Shown here in pieces: positions 6,836 to 14,155 of a DNA stretch of 15,622 nt (positions are counted from its first letter, which is position 1; every line of letters begins with the position of its first letter). The notes under the pieces were generated by a model. That model made no database searches and was not told the DNA's origin. It saw only the letters and a list, made by a program, of their open reading frames with translations. The position numbers and the translations under genes are program-made. This DNA is from an uncultured Desulfovibrio sp. (GTDB lineage Bacteria; Desulfobacterota; Desulfovibrionia; Desulfovibrionales; Desulfovibrionaceae). The stretch is from the NCBI GenBank assembly GCA_946490455.1, contig CAMLXE010000012.1, positions 1 through 15,622 on the forward strand, given 5' to 3'.

Positions 6836-7297
6836 TGGAACTCCTGCGTAAAGTGTCTGCGGGATGGCAGAAGATGGTCTCCTGTCCGGCAGGAACAGCA
6901 TAACAGAACGTTGCTGGCTTATGAAGCCGCATTTGGCAGAAATAAAATGCAAGAAGAGAGGTAACCTTCTCGCATGGCTGATCGTAGAACAGAAGAATGG
7001 CCAGCCGGTGCAGAGCAGCTATTTGATAGGGCGTTATGCAGATAAATAAATATTTCAATATTGTTAATGTGTTAGTTGAAGATAGTACAGTTTCATCTGT
7101 CATGATATGGCAGATGCATTTCTATAGAATGAAAATAGTCAGTTCAGCATAACTGGCTTGCTTATCTGCCATGGGGCCGAATCGTTCCTTCACTGTGTCA
7201 GCTTTTTGTTCAGAGCAGTTCCCATTCCGTTCGGCGATTGAAAATATAATTATATCTTATGGAGAATGTTTGTAAAAGGAGGAGACAAATTGCTATG
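6836..7297. promoter_or_regulatory. A+T-rich regulatory gap upstream of the lpxB-atp operon
   Basis: 462 bp without a supported gene, between the rfbD stop and the lpxB start, both on the minus strand. It should hold the lpxB promoter, yet I find no box pair good enough to name. It contains a 23-bp near-palindrome (7094-7116), a third copy of its half-site (7164-7172) and a Rex-like half-site TTGTTAA (7061-7067). Short open frames here lack ribosome sites, except a plus-strand one (ATG 7294) that has an AGGAGGAGA sequence but runs antisense through rfbD. Confidence 0.55.
7094..7116. repeat. 23-bp near-palindrome upstream of lpxB
   Basis: The arms CATCTGTCAT (7094-7103) and ATGGCAGATG (7107-7116) are inverted copies with one mismatch and a 3-bp centre. 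As RNA the mismatch is a G-U pair, giving a 10-bp stem. A further exact copy of the half-site, ATCTGCCAT, lies at 7164-7172. The shape fits an operator for a dimeric regulator; an RNA hairpin is the alternative. Confidence 0.5.
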
Positions 7298-8161
7298 TTA
7301 GTGGGCAAGAAAATTGGTGAAGACGTAATCGCGCAGTGCCTGTGGCCAGGGACGCAAGGCAGATCCCATGCAGGCGGCATATTTTCCCATACTCAGTACA
7401 GCATAGGGAGGTCGAGGAGCTTCGTGTTTCCATTGTCTTTCGGAAATGCCGCGCACCATGGATGGAATATTGGCCAGTCTGATAGTTTCCGCAGCCAGAT
7501 CGCACCACGAGGCCTGTCCTCCATTCACAACATGGAAGAGGCCTGAGGCCTTTTTTTCAAGCAGGTTGAGGCTGGCCTTGGCCAGATCCGGGGTATAGGT
7601 AGGTGAACCCGTAATATCATGAACGACTTTGATTTCGTTTTTGGAGCGGGCAAGCTCAATAATGGACTTGATAATATCCTTGTTCCCGGGACCAAACAGA
7701 CAAGAGGTTCGGATGATACAGCAGTTGTCGAGTTTGAGCTCCTGCAGGGCTGTTTCACCCGCGAGTTTTGTACGGGCATAGGTTGAAAGAGGATCGGGAC
7801 GGTCTTCTTCCGTATAGGGTGCGTCCTTTTTTCCATTGAAGACCAGAGCGCTGCTGTAGTGAATGAGATGGATGTCAGTACCCTTGACAAGGGAACCAAG
7901 CAGAGCAGGAAGCCCTCGATTCAGCGAGAGCGCTTCTTCCGGATGGTTTTCCGCTGTCTCGATATCTGTCCAGGCCGCAGCATTGAGAATGGCATTTGGA
8001 GCAATAAATTCAATACGGTCACGTAGCTCGACAGGATCAAGCAGGTTGCATTCTTCCCTGGTCAGTGAGTGGGCAGTCCAGCCCGATACGGCAAGCTGAT
8101 GCATGAGAGCCCGACCAAGCAGACCATGTCCTCCGAGAACAAGCGCAACAGGGGTATCCAC
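7298..8161 (-). CDS. rfbD: dTDP-4-dehydrorhamnose reductase-like sugar nucleotide reductase (RmlD/RfbD family)
   Basis: An extended short-chain dehydrogenase that probably reduces dTDP-4-dehydro-L-rhamnose to dTDP-L-rhamnose for surface polysaccharide. I start it at the GTG 8159-8161, which has GGAG 6 nt upstream. That gives 287 residues, the normal RmlD length, and puts the Rossmann motif GGHGLLG (10-16) at the N-terminus. The frame is open to 8302 but the extra 47 residues look unlike protein and cover the promoter. Other marks are LNAAAWTDIETAE (59-71), the serine strand HYSSALVFNG (101-110) and the catalytic pair Tyr128/Lys132 in TYARTKLAGE. The family usually has STDYVFDG there, so the substrate could be a different sugar nucleotide. 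The other rhamnose genes (rfbA, B, C) are not nearby. It is transcribed from a good promoter divergent from cbiK. Confidence 0.82.
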   Translation of the reverse strand: MDTPVALVLGGHGLLGRALMHQLAVSGWTAHSLTREECNLLDPVELRDRIEFIAPNAILNAAAWTDIETAENHPEEALSLNRGLPALLGSLVKGTDIHLIHYSSALVFNGKKDAPYTEEDRPDPLSTYARTKLAGETALQELKLDNCCIIRTSCLFGPGNKDIIKSIIELARSKNEIKVVHDITGSPTYTPDLAKASLNLLEKKASGLFHVVNGGQASWCDLAAETIRLANIPSMVRGISERQWKHEAPRPPYAVLSMGKYAACMGSALRPWPQALRDYVFTNFLAH

Positions 8162-8201
8162 ATTTTTCTCCAGAATCGCCGAGGTAGGAAAATAGATAAA
8201 T

Positions 8202-8230
8202 AATTTACCAGTGGCAGGGTGAGTCGTCAA
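8202..8230 (-). promoter_or_regulatory. Sigma-70 promoter of rfbD
   Basis: On the minus strand: -35 TTGACG (8225-8230), a 17-bp spacer, and -10 TAAATT (8202-8207). Both boxes are near consensus with ideal spacing. Transcription would start about 35 nt before the GTG start codon. Confidence 0.65.
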
Positions 8231-8249
8231 CTTGCGAGGAAACCCTGCC
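8213..8249. promoter_or_regulatory. Inverted repeat centred between the divergent rfbD and cbiK promoters
   Basis: The arms GGCAGGGT (8213-8220) and ACCCTGCC (8242-8249) are perfect inverted copies separated by 21 bp. A small inner palindrome, CAAcTTG (8228-8234), shares their centre at 8231. One arm lies in the spacer of each promoter. With promoters placed as predicted, the repeat would not be transcribed, so a DNA operator is more likely than an RNA stem. Confidence 0.5.
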
Positions 8250-8261
8250 TTGAGGTATGAA
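8232..8261 (+). promoter_or_regulatory. Possible promoter of cbiK
   Basis: -35 TTGCGA (8232-8237), an 18-bp spacer, and -10 TATGAA (8256-8261), each box matching four of six consensus bases. The -35 box lies one base from the rfbD -35 box on the other strand. It would give a leader of about 55 nt before the GTG start. Confidence 0.45.
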
Positions 8262-8322
8262 AACTGAATGGGTCTTTTCAGATGCTGCGAGGCTCTGATC
8301 ACCTGATATTCGGGGAATTATC

Positions 8323-9138
8323 GTGAAACAGGGCATACTTCTTACAGCCTTTGGGTCCGGCAGCGTACAGGGTGAAGCGTCTTTCCGGCGTTTTGATGCG
8401 CTGGTCCGGGCGCGCTTTCCCGATATTCCTGTTCGCTGGGCCTTTACTTCCATGCTCATGCGGGAGCGATTGGCCTCGGCACGAAAGAAGTCGGATTCTG
8501 TGGGCAAGGCACTTAGCCGAATGGCCTTTGAGCGCTTTACGCATGTAGCCGTGCAGCCGCTCCAGCTTATTGCCGGGTTTGAGTACGGGGATATCCTGAC
8601 GGTTGTGCAGCAAATGCAGAAAGAAGGACTTTTTGCGGCATTGAGCATGGGCGAACCTCTCCTGACCGAAAGGGACGGCGGAGATGCCGCCAGAGTTGCC
8701 GATGCGCTTCTCGCGGGCCTGCCGCAGGAAAGGCGTTCTGATGAGGCCGTGCTTTTTATGGGACACGGGAGCCGCCATGTGTCTGAAAGACAGTACGAGA
8801 TATTATCCCGTATCATCCAGGAACGAGATCCGCTTGTATTCATGGGAACCCTGAATGGGGCAGTTCGGCTTGACGCCATTCTTCCCCTTCTTGCCGGTGT
8901 CCGGCGTGTCTGGCTGCTTCCGCTTCTGGCCGTGGTTGGACGGCATACTCTGGAAGACATGGCTGGTGCTTCAGAGAATTCCTGGTACTCCAGGCTGACT
9001 GCCTGTGGAATTCACTGTACCCCTGTTCTCAGGGGGATGACAGAATATGAAGGTCTGCTGGATATTTGGGGAGATCATCTTGCATGTGCCATGCGAGACT
9101 GGCCACACACTCAGACGTCATCATCTCATCCTGCCTGA
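8323..9138 (+). CDS. cbiK: Sirohydrochlorin cobaltochelatase (CbiK, cytoplasmic type)
   Basis: A class II chelatase that inserts Co2+ into sirohydrochlorin, the entry to the anaerobic cobalamin route. In sulfate reducers such enzymes may also insert iron for siroheme and the alternative heme pathway. The GTG at 8323 has GGGGA about 8 nt upstream. The 271-residue protein shows two similar alpha/beta domains: ILLTAFGSG (5-13) opens the first, and AVLFMGHGSRH (142-152) opens the second. The expected metal-binding residues are present: Glu87 (IAGFEYGD), His148 (MGHGSRH) and His208 (GRHTLEDMAG). There is no signal peptide, so it is the cytoplasmic form rather than the periplasmic one also known from Desulfovibrio. 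The last residues (TQTSSSHPA) look like an unstructured tail. It stands alone on the plus strand, with no other cobalamin gene in the window. Confidence 0.93.
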   Translation: MKQGILLTAFGSGSVQGEASFRRFDALVRARFPDIPVRWAFTSMLMRERLASARKKSDSVGKALSRMAFERFTHVAVQPLQLIAGFEYGDILTVVQQMQKEGLFAALSMGEPLLTERDGGDAARVADALLAGLPQERRSDEAVLFMGHGSRHVSERQYEILSRIIQERDPLVFMGTLNGAVRLDAILPLLAGVRRVWLLPLLAVVGRHTLEDMAGASENSWYSRLTACGIHCTPVLRGMTEYEGLLDIWGDHLACAMRDWPHTQTSSSHPA

Positions 9139-9195
9139 TCAGAAGTGTCAGGCTAGACACGGCGTATGGAGCAATAGCCGAATACATGGAAACGA

Positions 9196-9234
9196 CTGCC
9201 CGGTTATGAATCTTGGTGAGCCATAACCGGGCAG
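9196..9234. terminator. Hairpin between convergent cbiK and the nitronate monooxygenase-like gene
   Basis: A perfect 13-bp stem (CTGCCCGGTTATG 9196-9208 with its complement 9222-9234) and a 13-nt loop lie between two genes that run towards each other. Neither side has a long T run; the minus-strand side has TCGTTTCC. It is best read as a bidirectional terminator or 3'-end stabiliser. Confidence 0.7.
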
Positions 9235-9243
9235 AATCCATTC

Positions 9244-10362
9244 TCAGGCAAAGGCCTTCTGGCCCTTGGCCATGGCAGCGTCAAATTCATCCTGAAGTGT
9301 CCTGATGAGTTCATGGACGGACAGGATCTTGTTGATGCGGAAGACATTGGACCCGCAGAAGGCAAACCCTTTGCCAAGATTGCCACGCATGGCGTTGATC
9401 AGGGCAAAGGCAATGCAATAGGGTGTTTTTTCCTGCTGGCAGGTACTGACACAGTGAAAAACACATTTGAACGGTTTCGTCTTGCCGCTTTGCATGGATT
9501 CAATGAATTCGTTGCGCAAAGCCCGTCCCGGCATGCCGACAGGACTCTTGATGATGGTGACGTCCTCTTCTTTGGCCTCTATGTAGGCCTCCTTGAACCG
9601 GATATCCGCATCGCATTCTTCCGTGGCAACAAATCTGGTTCCCATCTGGACCCCAGATGCTCCAAGATCCATGAACTTCTTTATGTCTTCACCCGTGTAT
9701 ACGCCACCGGCTGCAATAACGGGAATTTTGCGTCCGGCCTTGTCTTCATAGGGCTTGACGGCTTCGATAACCTGAGGAACCAGCTTTTCAAGCGCGTAGG
9801 CTTCGTCTGTAATCTGGTCGGGCTTGAAGCCAAGATGTCCACCGGCCTTGGGACCTTCAACGACAAAGGCGTCGGGGGTATAGCCGCAGCTGGAGAGCCA
9901 TTTTCGGGCAATCAGGCCAGCCGCTCTTCCCGAGGACACGATGGGAACAAGCTTTGTTTTGAAGGCCTGCTTATTACGTTCACAGGTTTCATTAAAGATT
10001 TTGGGAAGATCCATGGGCAGTCCGGCCCCGGAGAAGATGATGTCGGCATGGTTTTCAATGGATGTGCGGACCATGTCTGCAAAAGTGGTCAACGCAACCA
10101 TGATATTGACGCCGATGATTCCCTGTGTCGCCTCGCGGGCTTTCTGGATTTCACGCCGCAGCGCACGCAGGTTGGCTTCTATGGGATTTTGTGCCACATC
10201 GGCTTCCTTCATGCCGATCATGGCTCCGGCGATAACACCAATGCCGCCCTCATTGGCGACAGCGGATGCCAGTCCGGAAAGAGATATGCCTACACCCATT
10301 CCTCCCTGGATGATGGGAATTCTGGCCGTCAATTCGCCTATTTTCAAGGCCGGGAAAGACAT
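9244..10362 (-). CDS. FMN-dependent nitronate monooxygenase-like oxidoreductase with a C-terminal cysteine cluster
   Basis: A TIM-barrel flavoprotein of the nitronate monooxygenase/2-nitropropane dioxygenase family; FabK-type enoyl reductases are relatives. The ATG at 10360-10362 has GAGGAGG about 7 nt before it. The 372-residue protein has the family N-terminus RIPIIQGGMGVGIS (14-27) and the flavin-binding strands GVIAGA (42-47) and GVNIMVA (84-90). It also has the GAGLP segment (112-116), GPKAGGHLG with the likely catalytic His176, IPVIAAGGVYTG (213-224) and VQMGTRF (238-244). An insertion near the C-terminus carries Cys300, 304, 308 and 316 (C-x3-C-x3-C-x7-C), plus Cys336. Classic nitronate monooxygenases lack this cluster, though I recall similar ones in homologues from anaerobes. 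The true substrate is unknown; in an anaerobe a reductase role is plausible. It is probably last in the mnmE operon (75-bp gap). Confidence 0.86.
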   Translation of the reverse strand: MSFPALKIGELTARIPIIQGGMGVGISLSGLASAVANEGGIGVIAGAMIGMKEADVAQNPIEANLRALRREIQKAREATQGIIGVNIMVALTTFADMVRTSIENHADIIFSGAGLPMDLPKIFNETCERNKQAFKTKLVPIVSSGRAAGLIARKWLSSCGYTPDAFVVEGPKAGGHLGFKPDQITDEAYALEKLVPQVIEAVKPYEDKAGRKIPVIAAGGVYTGEDIKKFMDLGASGVQMGTRFVATEECDADIRFKEAYIEAKEEDVTIIKSPVGMPGRALRNEFIESMQSGKTKPFKCVFHCVSTCQQEKTPYCIAFALINAMRGNLGKGFAFCGSNVFRINKILSVHELIRTLQDEFDAAMAKGQKAFA

Positions 10363-10437
10363 GAATAAGCCTCCTCAAGGTCGTCATTGGGGGGTTAAGG
10401 CCGTATTCGGTTTTGTGCAGAAAGTTTTTGAAGCTGA

Positions 10438-13400
10438 TCAAAATACGGCTTGACAAGAAATCATACATGCATTTTGCCAAGAACACCAGTGGCAATGTGT
10501 ACCTTCACGCGGACGAATTTCCGGGCATAATTCCATATGCAGCAAAATGAAGCGGAGCAGATTCGGAATATGCGCAGAAAGAGCCTTCTTCCGGAATTCT
10601 GGAGCAACGGATTCACCAAACAGCGCATGTTCTTTCCCTTCGTCTCCCAGTTCGACAAAGGCTGCGTCAAGAACAGGTTCTTTCGTGGCCTCTCCATAGA
10701 GATAACAGTAGGTCAGAAGCTGGATTGTTGGGATGCGTTCGGCAATCAGAGGAAGGAGATCCTTCTCCGGGTCGGGTTCGGCTGCTGCGGCTTCCATATT
10801 GGTTGGGGAAAGGCGTTCCCAGAAGGCGTCGTCATCCCAGACGGAAGCATCAATGGACCGAATCTTTCCTGTCTTGTAGTCAAGAATAACGGCTCCCTGA
10901 TCCATTCCGTTGCTGCGCCAGTCAACGCGGTCAAGCTTGCCAGTAAGTTTTCTATGGTGTCCCCGCACTGAAATGGGGATGGAAAAGGTTTGCTCCAGCT
11001 GGCGGATGGTGATTGTTTCTGGCTGATTGCCAAGGAACAGCGCCAGCTTCCCCGGGCCTGTCACTTCAAGCATGGCAGAGCTTTCTGGTGGGAGAGAAAG
11101 ACCCAGACCTGATGCTTCAAATGCTGTCTGAAAGAGGTTACGGAGGTTCGCTTCCTGGAGTTCGGGACAGGATATGCGATTCACTTCCTTGCCAAGACAG
11201 GGAGCAAAGAACGTGTTGAGAACCTCGTGGAGAAGGCTCCCTACCGCTGCCGGATCTTCTTCCTCAATGACTTCATTTATGGGGGCAATGGCGCAGAGTC
11301 TTTCAAAAAAGGAGCGCAACGGACAGGTAAGATAGGTATCCAGCCTTGTAGGCGACAGGGGCGTACGCAGGGCTTCCAGTATCTGCTCATGGATGCGCGG
11401 CGTTTTGAGAATGGAACGCCGACTCCGCCTTGGCGGTTTCAAACTGGGAGTTGCCGTACGCATGGGGGGCTCTCCTGGTTTCAGCCGGCGGCCAAGCCGT
11501 TGCTCTTCTGCCCACAAAAGTTCCTCTACCAGCCGGCTGCGCTGTTTCTTTCCATCAAAGAGACCTGATGTTTCCACACCTTCCTGCCAGTATAGCCAGA
11601 CCTCGTCTGCGCCTGCCAGCAGACGATAGAAGGTATGCGCAGCCAGCAATTCCCGATTATGCGTATCCGGAAGACCAAGAACTGCCCGCAGGCTGTCGGG
11701 TAACAGGGGATTGCGGTTTGGAGCGCCGGGAAGATGGTCGTCCGTGACATCAACTACGAATACTTTGGAAAAGCGCAGCAGGCGAGTTTCCAGCATGCCG
11801 AGAACCTGAAGGCCTGTAAGCGGGTCCGCCTCAAAGGGAACACGTTCCTCGCGCGCCAGTTCAAGCAGCATGGATCGGAGAAGGGGCCACGGAAGATTCG
11901 TATCAGCCATGTCATTGTCTTTCAGGGCCGGGATGACATGCTGCATGAAGCGGAACAGACATTCTGCGTCAATGGGAAAACGATTCCAGATGCTTTTTCC
12001 GACTGTCTCAGTCTGATCATACCGGCTTCCCTGAAGCAGAAGCATATCGCAGAGCGAAGACAGCGCACTGGCCACATCGCGTGGTGCCGCTAGCTGAGTC
12101 CATTTGTCCACGGTAACCTCAAGAAGCTGATCCAACAGAGAGGACAGCGCGGCAGTGGTGGATGACGGCAGAGGGGTGTTTTTGCAGAATGAGCGAAGGG
12201 CCGTTATCGCGGCATCATGTGGATCGGCATGGCGGCTTCCGGAACGCAGCACTGTTTCCATGTGCTGGAGAACGCCTCGCAGAGGAACACCATTTCCTTC
12301 CAGCAGGCGGAGGTAGGGATGGCGAATCAGGTTGAGCAGGCTCCGCCAGTGCACCTTGCCATTGGGCTGAAGGGTGTCACGAACGGCAACAACCGCATCC
12401 AGCAGCCGGAAGAGCAGCGAACGTTCCAGCGGATACCCCAGAGAAATATTGCAGTCCTTATGCGGAAGCTGATGCAGAACAGGAAGCAGTGCCTCACTAT
12501 GGGTGAGGGCTACGGCAACACTCTGGGAGGGGATGAAGTCTGGTGTTTCCTGGGGGATCGTCTGGTCAGCTGATGCCGGACCTGTTGCCTCGTCCCGCAT
12601 GGATGCAGCAGAGGATTCCAGCTCAAGCAGATCTGTCCGCAGGGCTTCAAGCTGCGAGTGAAGATCGTAGCCTGAAAAATAGTGAAGTTTGGGGATTCGC
12701 CCTGAGGCAGGGCAATCCAGCTCCGTTTCGGCATGCCAGGCGTCTATCCAGTTCTTCTGTTCCGTACAGGCCCAGTGAAATGGTTCCCCATGAGCCAGCG
12801 CCGGATCTGCATGCAGATAAATATGGGCGCCATTATGCCAGAGATAGCGGAACAGAATCTCTTCGGTTCCGGTCAGCATGCCAAATCCTGCAAGGATGAT
12901 GGTACGGCCGCGCAAAAAGTGGGGAAGAGGAGGCGAAGTCTGCAACAGTTCGGCAACAGTAAAGGCGTCCAGCCCTGGTGTCGTCAGATTTCGTTTGTCC
13001 AATGCGGCACGGTAGCCAGCAAAAATTTTGCCGAGCGACCCGAGCAGGGCTGCGCCAAAGGGAGCGACCTCTCCTTCCGTGTGCGCCAGATCGTCTGGTG
13101 TCAGGTCCTGAGAGAGGCACTCTTCCATAAGATCAGCCAGACGAAGTCCCCAGGGAAAGAAGGAGGCGTCATCGACTCTGGCGAGGCGCTGACATAAATC
13201 TGTTCCGGGGGTAGCCAGCTCGTGTACGCAGGAAGAAAGCAGGGCTACCTGATCCAATCGTCCAGCCTCATTGCGCAGGGCTGGCTGCAGGGACTGCCGA
13301 AATGCAGAGACAAGTTCCCGTACAGTCATCATGCGTGGCAGCAGCAGTGGTCTGGGCAGACTGGAATCTTTCCGAAAACAGTCTTTCAGATAACGCCGGG

Positions 13401-13524
13401 GGCGGTCATGCATGAAGACAACAACAGCGTTTCCCGGCTGGTTGTCTGTGGTCCGCAAAATGCCTGCCTTGATCGCTTCGAGAAAATCGACATCCCATGG
13501 GACGATGCGGAAGGATGAGGGCAT
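10438..13524 (-). CDS. AddB-like PD-(D/E)XK nuclease of the AddAB/RecBCD recombination-repair type
   Basis: AddB subunits pair with the AddA helicase-nuclease to process double-strand breaks and cut invading DNA. The start is the ATG at 13522-13524 (GAGG 6 nt upstream), 11 bp after the preceding gene; an open extension to 13659 overlaps that gene and is rejected. The protein has 1028 residues. The N-terminal two thirds resemble an inactivated SF1 helicase: I find no GxGKT Walker A loop, but late helicase-like stretches such as GLQVLGMLETRLLRFSKVFV are present. The C-terminal nuclease begins about 723 and has His766 (GSLLHE), Asp865 (GKLDRVD), Asp882/Lys884 (ILDYKTG) and Gln935 (QLLTYCYLY). 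Cys734, then Cys1011-x2-Cys1014-x5-Cys1020, match the iron-sulfur cluster spacing of Bacillus AddB. No addA gene lies next to it. Confidence 0.85.
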   Translation of the reverse strand: MPSSFRIVPWDVDFLEAIKAGILRTTDNQPGNAVVVFMHDRPRRYLKDCFRKDSSLPRPLLLPRMMTVRELVSAFRQSLQPALRNEAGRLDQVALLSSCVHELATPGTDLCQRLARVDDASFFPWGLRLADLMEECLSQDLTPDDLAHTEGEVAPFGAALLGSLGKIFAGYRAALDKRNLTTPGLDAFTVAELLQTSPPLPHFLRGRTIILAGFGMLTGTEEILFRYLWHNGAHIYLHADPALAHGEPFHWACTEQKNWIDAWHAETELDCPASGRIPKLHYFSGYDLHSQLEALRTDLLELESSAASMRDEATGPASADQTIPQETPDFIPSQSVAVALTHSEALLPVLHQLPHKDCNISLGYPLERSLLFRLLDAVVAVRDTLQPNGKVHWRSLLNLIRHPYLRLLEGNGVPLRGVLQHMETVLRSGSRHADPHDAAITALRSFCKNTPLPSSTTAALSSLLDQLLEVTVDKWTQLAAPRDVASALSSLCDMLLLQGSRYDQTETVGKSIWNRFPIDAECLFRFMQHVIPALKDNDMADTNLPWPLLRSMLLELAREERVPFEADPLTGLQVLGMLETRLLRFSKVFVVDVTDDHLPGAPNRNPLLPDSLRAVLGLPDTHNRELLAAHTFYRLLAGADEVWLYWQEGVETSGLFDGKKQRSRLVEELLWAEEQRLGRRLKPGEPPMRTATPSLKPPRRSRRSILKTPRIHEQILEALRTPLSPTRLDTYLTCPLRSFFERLCAIAPINEVIEEEDPAAVGSLLHEVLNTFFAPCLGKEVNRISCPELQEANLRNLFQTAFEASGLGLSLPPESSAMLEVTGPGKLALFLGNQPETITIRQLEQTFSIPISVRGHHRKLTGKLDRVDWRSNGMDQGAVILDYKTGKIRSIDASVWDDDAFWERLSPTNMEAAAAEPDPEKDLLPLIAERIPTIQLLTYCYLYGEATKEPVLDAAFVELGDEGKEHALFGESVAPEFRKKALSAHIPNLLRFILLHMELCPEIRPREGTHCHWCSWQNACMISCQAVF

Positions 13525-13535
13525 GAGGAACCTCG

Positions 13536-14153
13536 TTACTGCTGTAAATAGAGCTCGTTTTCCTTGAGGCGGAGATACAGTTCGCGACCTATCCAGGCAT
13601 CTGTAGCCGCATAGCGAATTTGCTGAGGTGTGAGGGTTGGCTTTTCCCAGTTTGAACATTGGGCAGCCTTGCTGATGCGTCCACCCATAAGAGCTGCTGC
13701 GAGTGTACGCAAGCCCTGAGCCTGAATCCCCTGTCGTTTTGCCATATCGGCAAGATCGGCCAGTCCTGCCGGGGCAAAGTCATGGATTTTCCGAAGTGAG
13801 CGCATATCTTCACGGATGGCAACGCCTGCCTTGATGATGTCGGGATTGGCCAGCAGGCTGGCAAGACGTTCATCAAAGGGCAGGACAGAAATCCGAACAA
13901 GGACAACGAGGTGTTCACCTGCAAGCTGTACAAGGGCCGTGGGGTAGGTACGCCCTTTCCTGAAGGAAGGGCGAGCTTCCGTATCAAAGCCGAGAATACG
14001 TTCTCCGCGCAGTTCGGCCAGTGCTTCCGTCAGTTCACCGGGTGTCTGAACCAGCAGCAGATCCCCCTCATAAGAAAGAATAGGCAGATCGTTAATGGCT
14101 TCCTTGTCCAGAACCTGGACAGGGTGCGGAAGATTGCGGGGGAATGCGTTCAT
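13536..14153 (-). CDS. DEDDy 3'-5' exonuclease (RNase D/WRN-type domain)
   Basis: A single-domain 3'-5' exonuclease of 205 residues that probably trims RNA or DNA ends with two metal ions. The DEDDy signature is complete: motif I Asp57/Glu59 in GFDTEARPSF, motif II Asp116 in GVAIREDMRSL, and motif III Tyr181/Asp185 in YAATDAW. The conserved SNWEKPTLTPQQIRYAATDA tail (167-186) is close to plant and bacterial WRN-like exonucleases. It lacks the HRDC domain of RNase D, so the substrate is uncertain. The ATG at 14151-14153 is 2 bp after the mnmE stop. It has no strong ribosome site of its own, which suggests coupled translation. It is followed after 11 bp by the AddB-like gene. Confidence 0.9.
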   Translation of the reverse strand: MNAFPRNLPHPVQVLDKEAINDLPILSYEGDLLLVQTPGELTEALAELRGERILGFDTEARPSFRKGRTYPTALVQLAGEHLVVLVRISVLPFDERLASLLANPDIIKAGVAIREDMRSLRKIHDFAPAGLADLADMAKRQGIQAQGLRTLAAALMGGRISKAAQCSNWEKPTLTPQQIRYAATDAWIGRELYLRLKENELYLQQ

Positions 14154-14155
14154 GG

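Noticed and set aside
6591..7103. 170-codon minus-strand frame overlapping the lpxB start
   Set aside because: Its second half is the shifted-frame shadow of lpxB, and the first half lacks a ribosome site and protein-like sequence.
7259..7546. Plus-strand frame with an AGGAGGAGA sequence and a TATAAT-like word (7245-7250) upstream
   Set aside because: It runs antisense through the rfbD coding region, the gap from AGGAGG to ATG 7294 is long (about 12 nt), and there is no -35 box at proper spacing. An antisense transcript remains possible.
9313..10368. 351-codon plus-strand frame
   Set aside because: It is the exact antisense shadow of the nitronate monooxygenase-like gene, which has clear family motifs and a strong ribosome site.
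10400..10449. 8-bp inverted repeat GCCGTATT/AATACGGC around the end of the AddB-like gene
   Set aside because: One arm lies in the coding sequence and the loop is 34 nt with no T run; too weak to call a terminator.
13525..13659. 45-residue N-terminal extension of the AddB-like protein
   Set aside because: It overlaps the exonuclease gene, has no ribosome site, and the downstream ATG has one.
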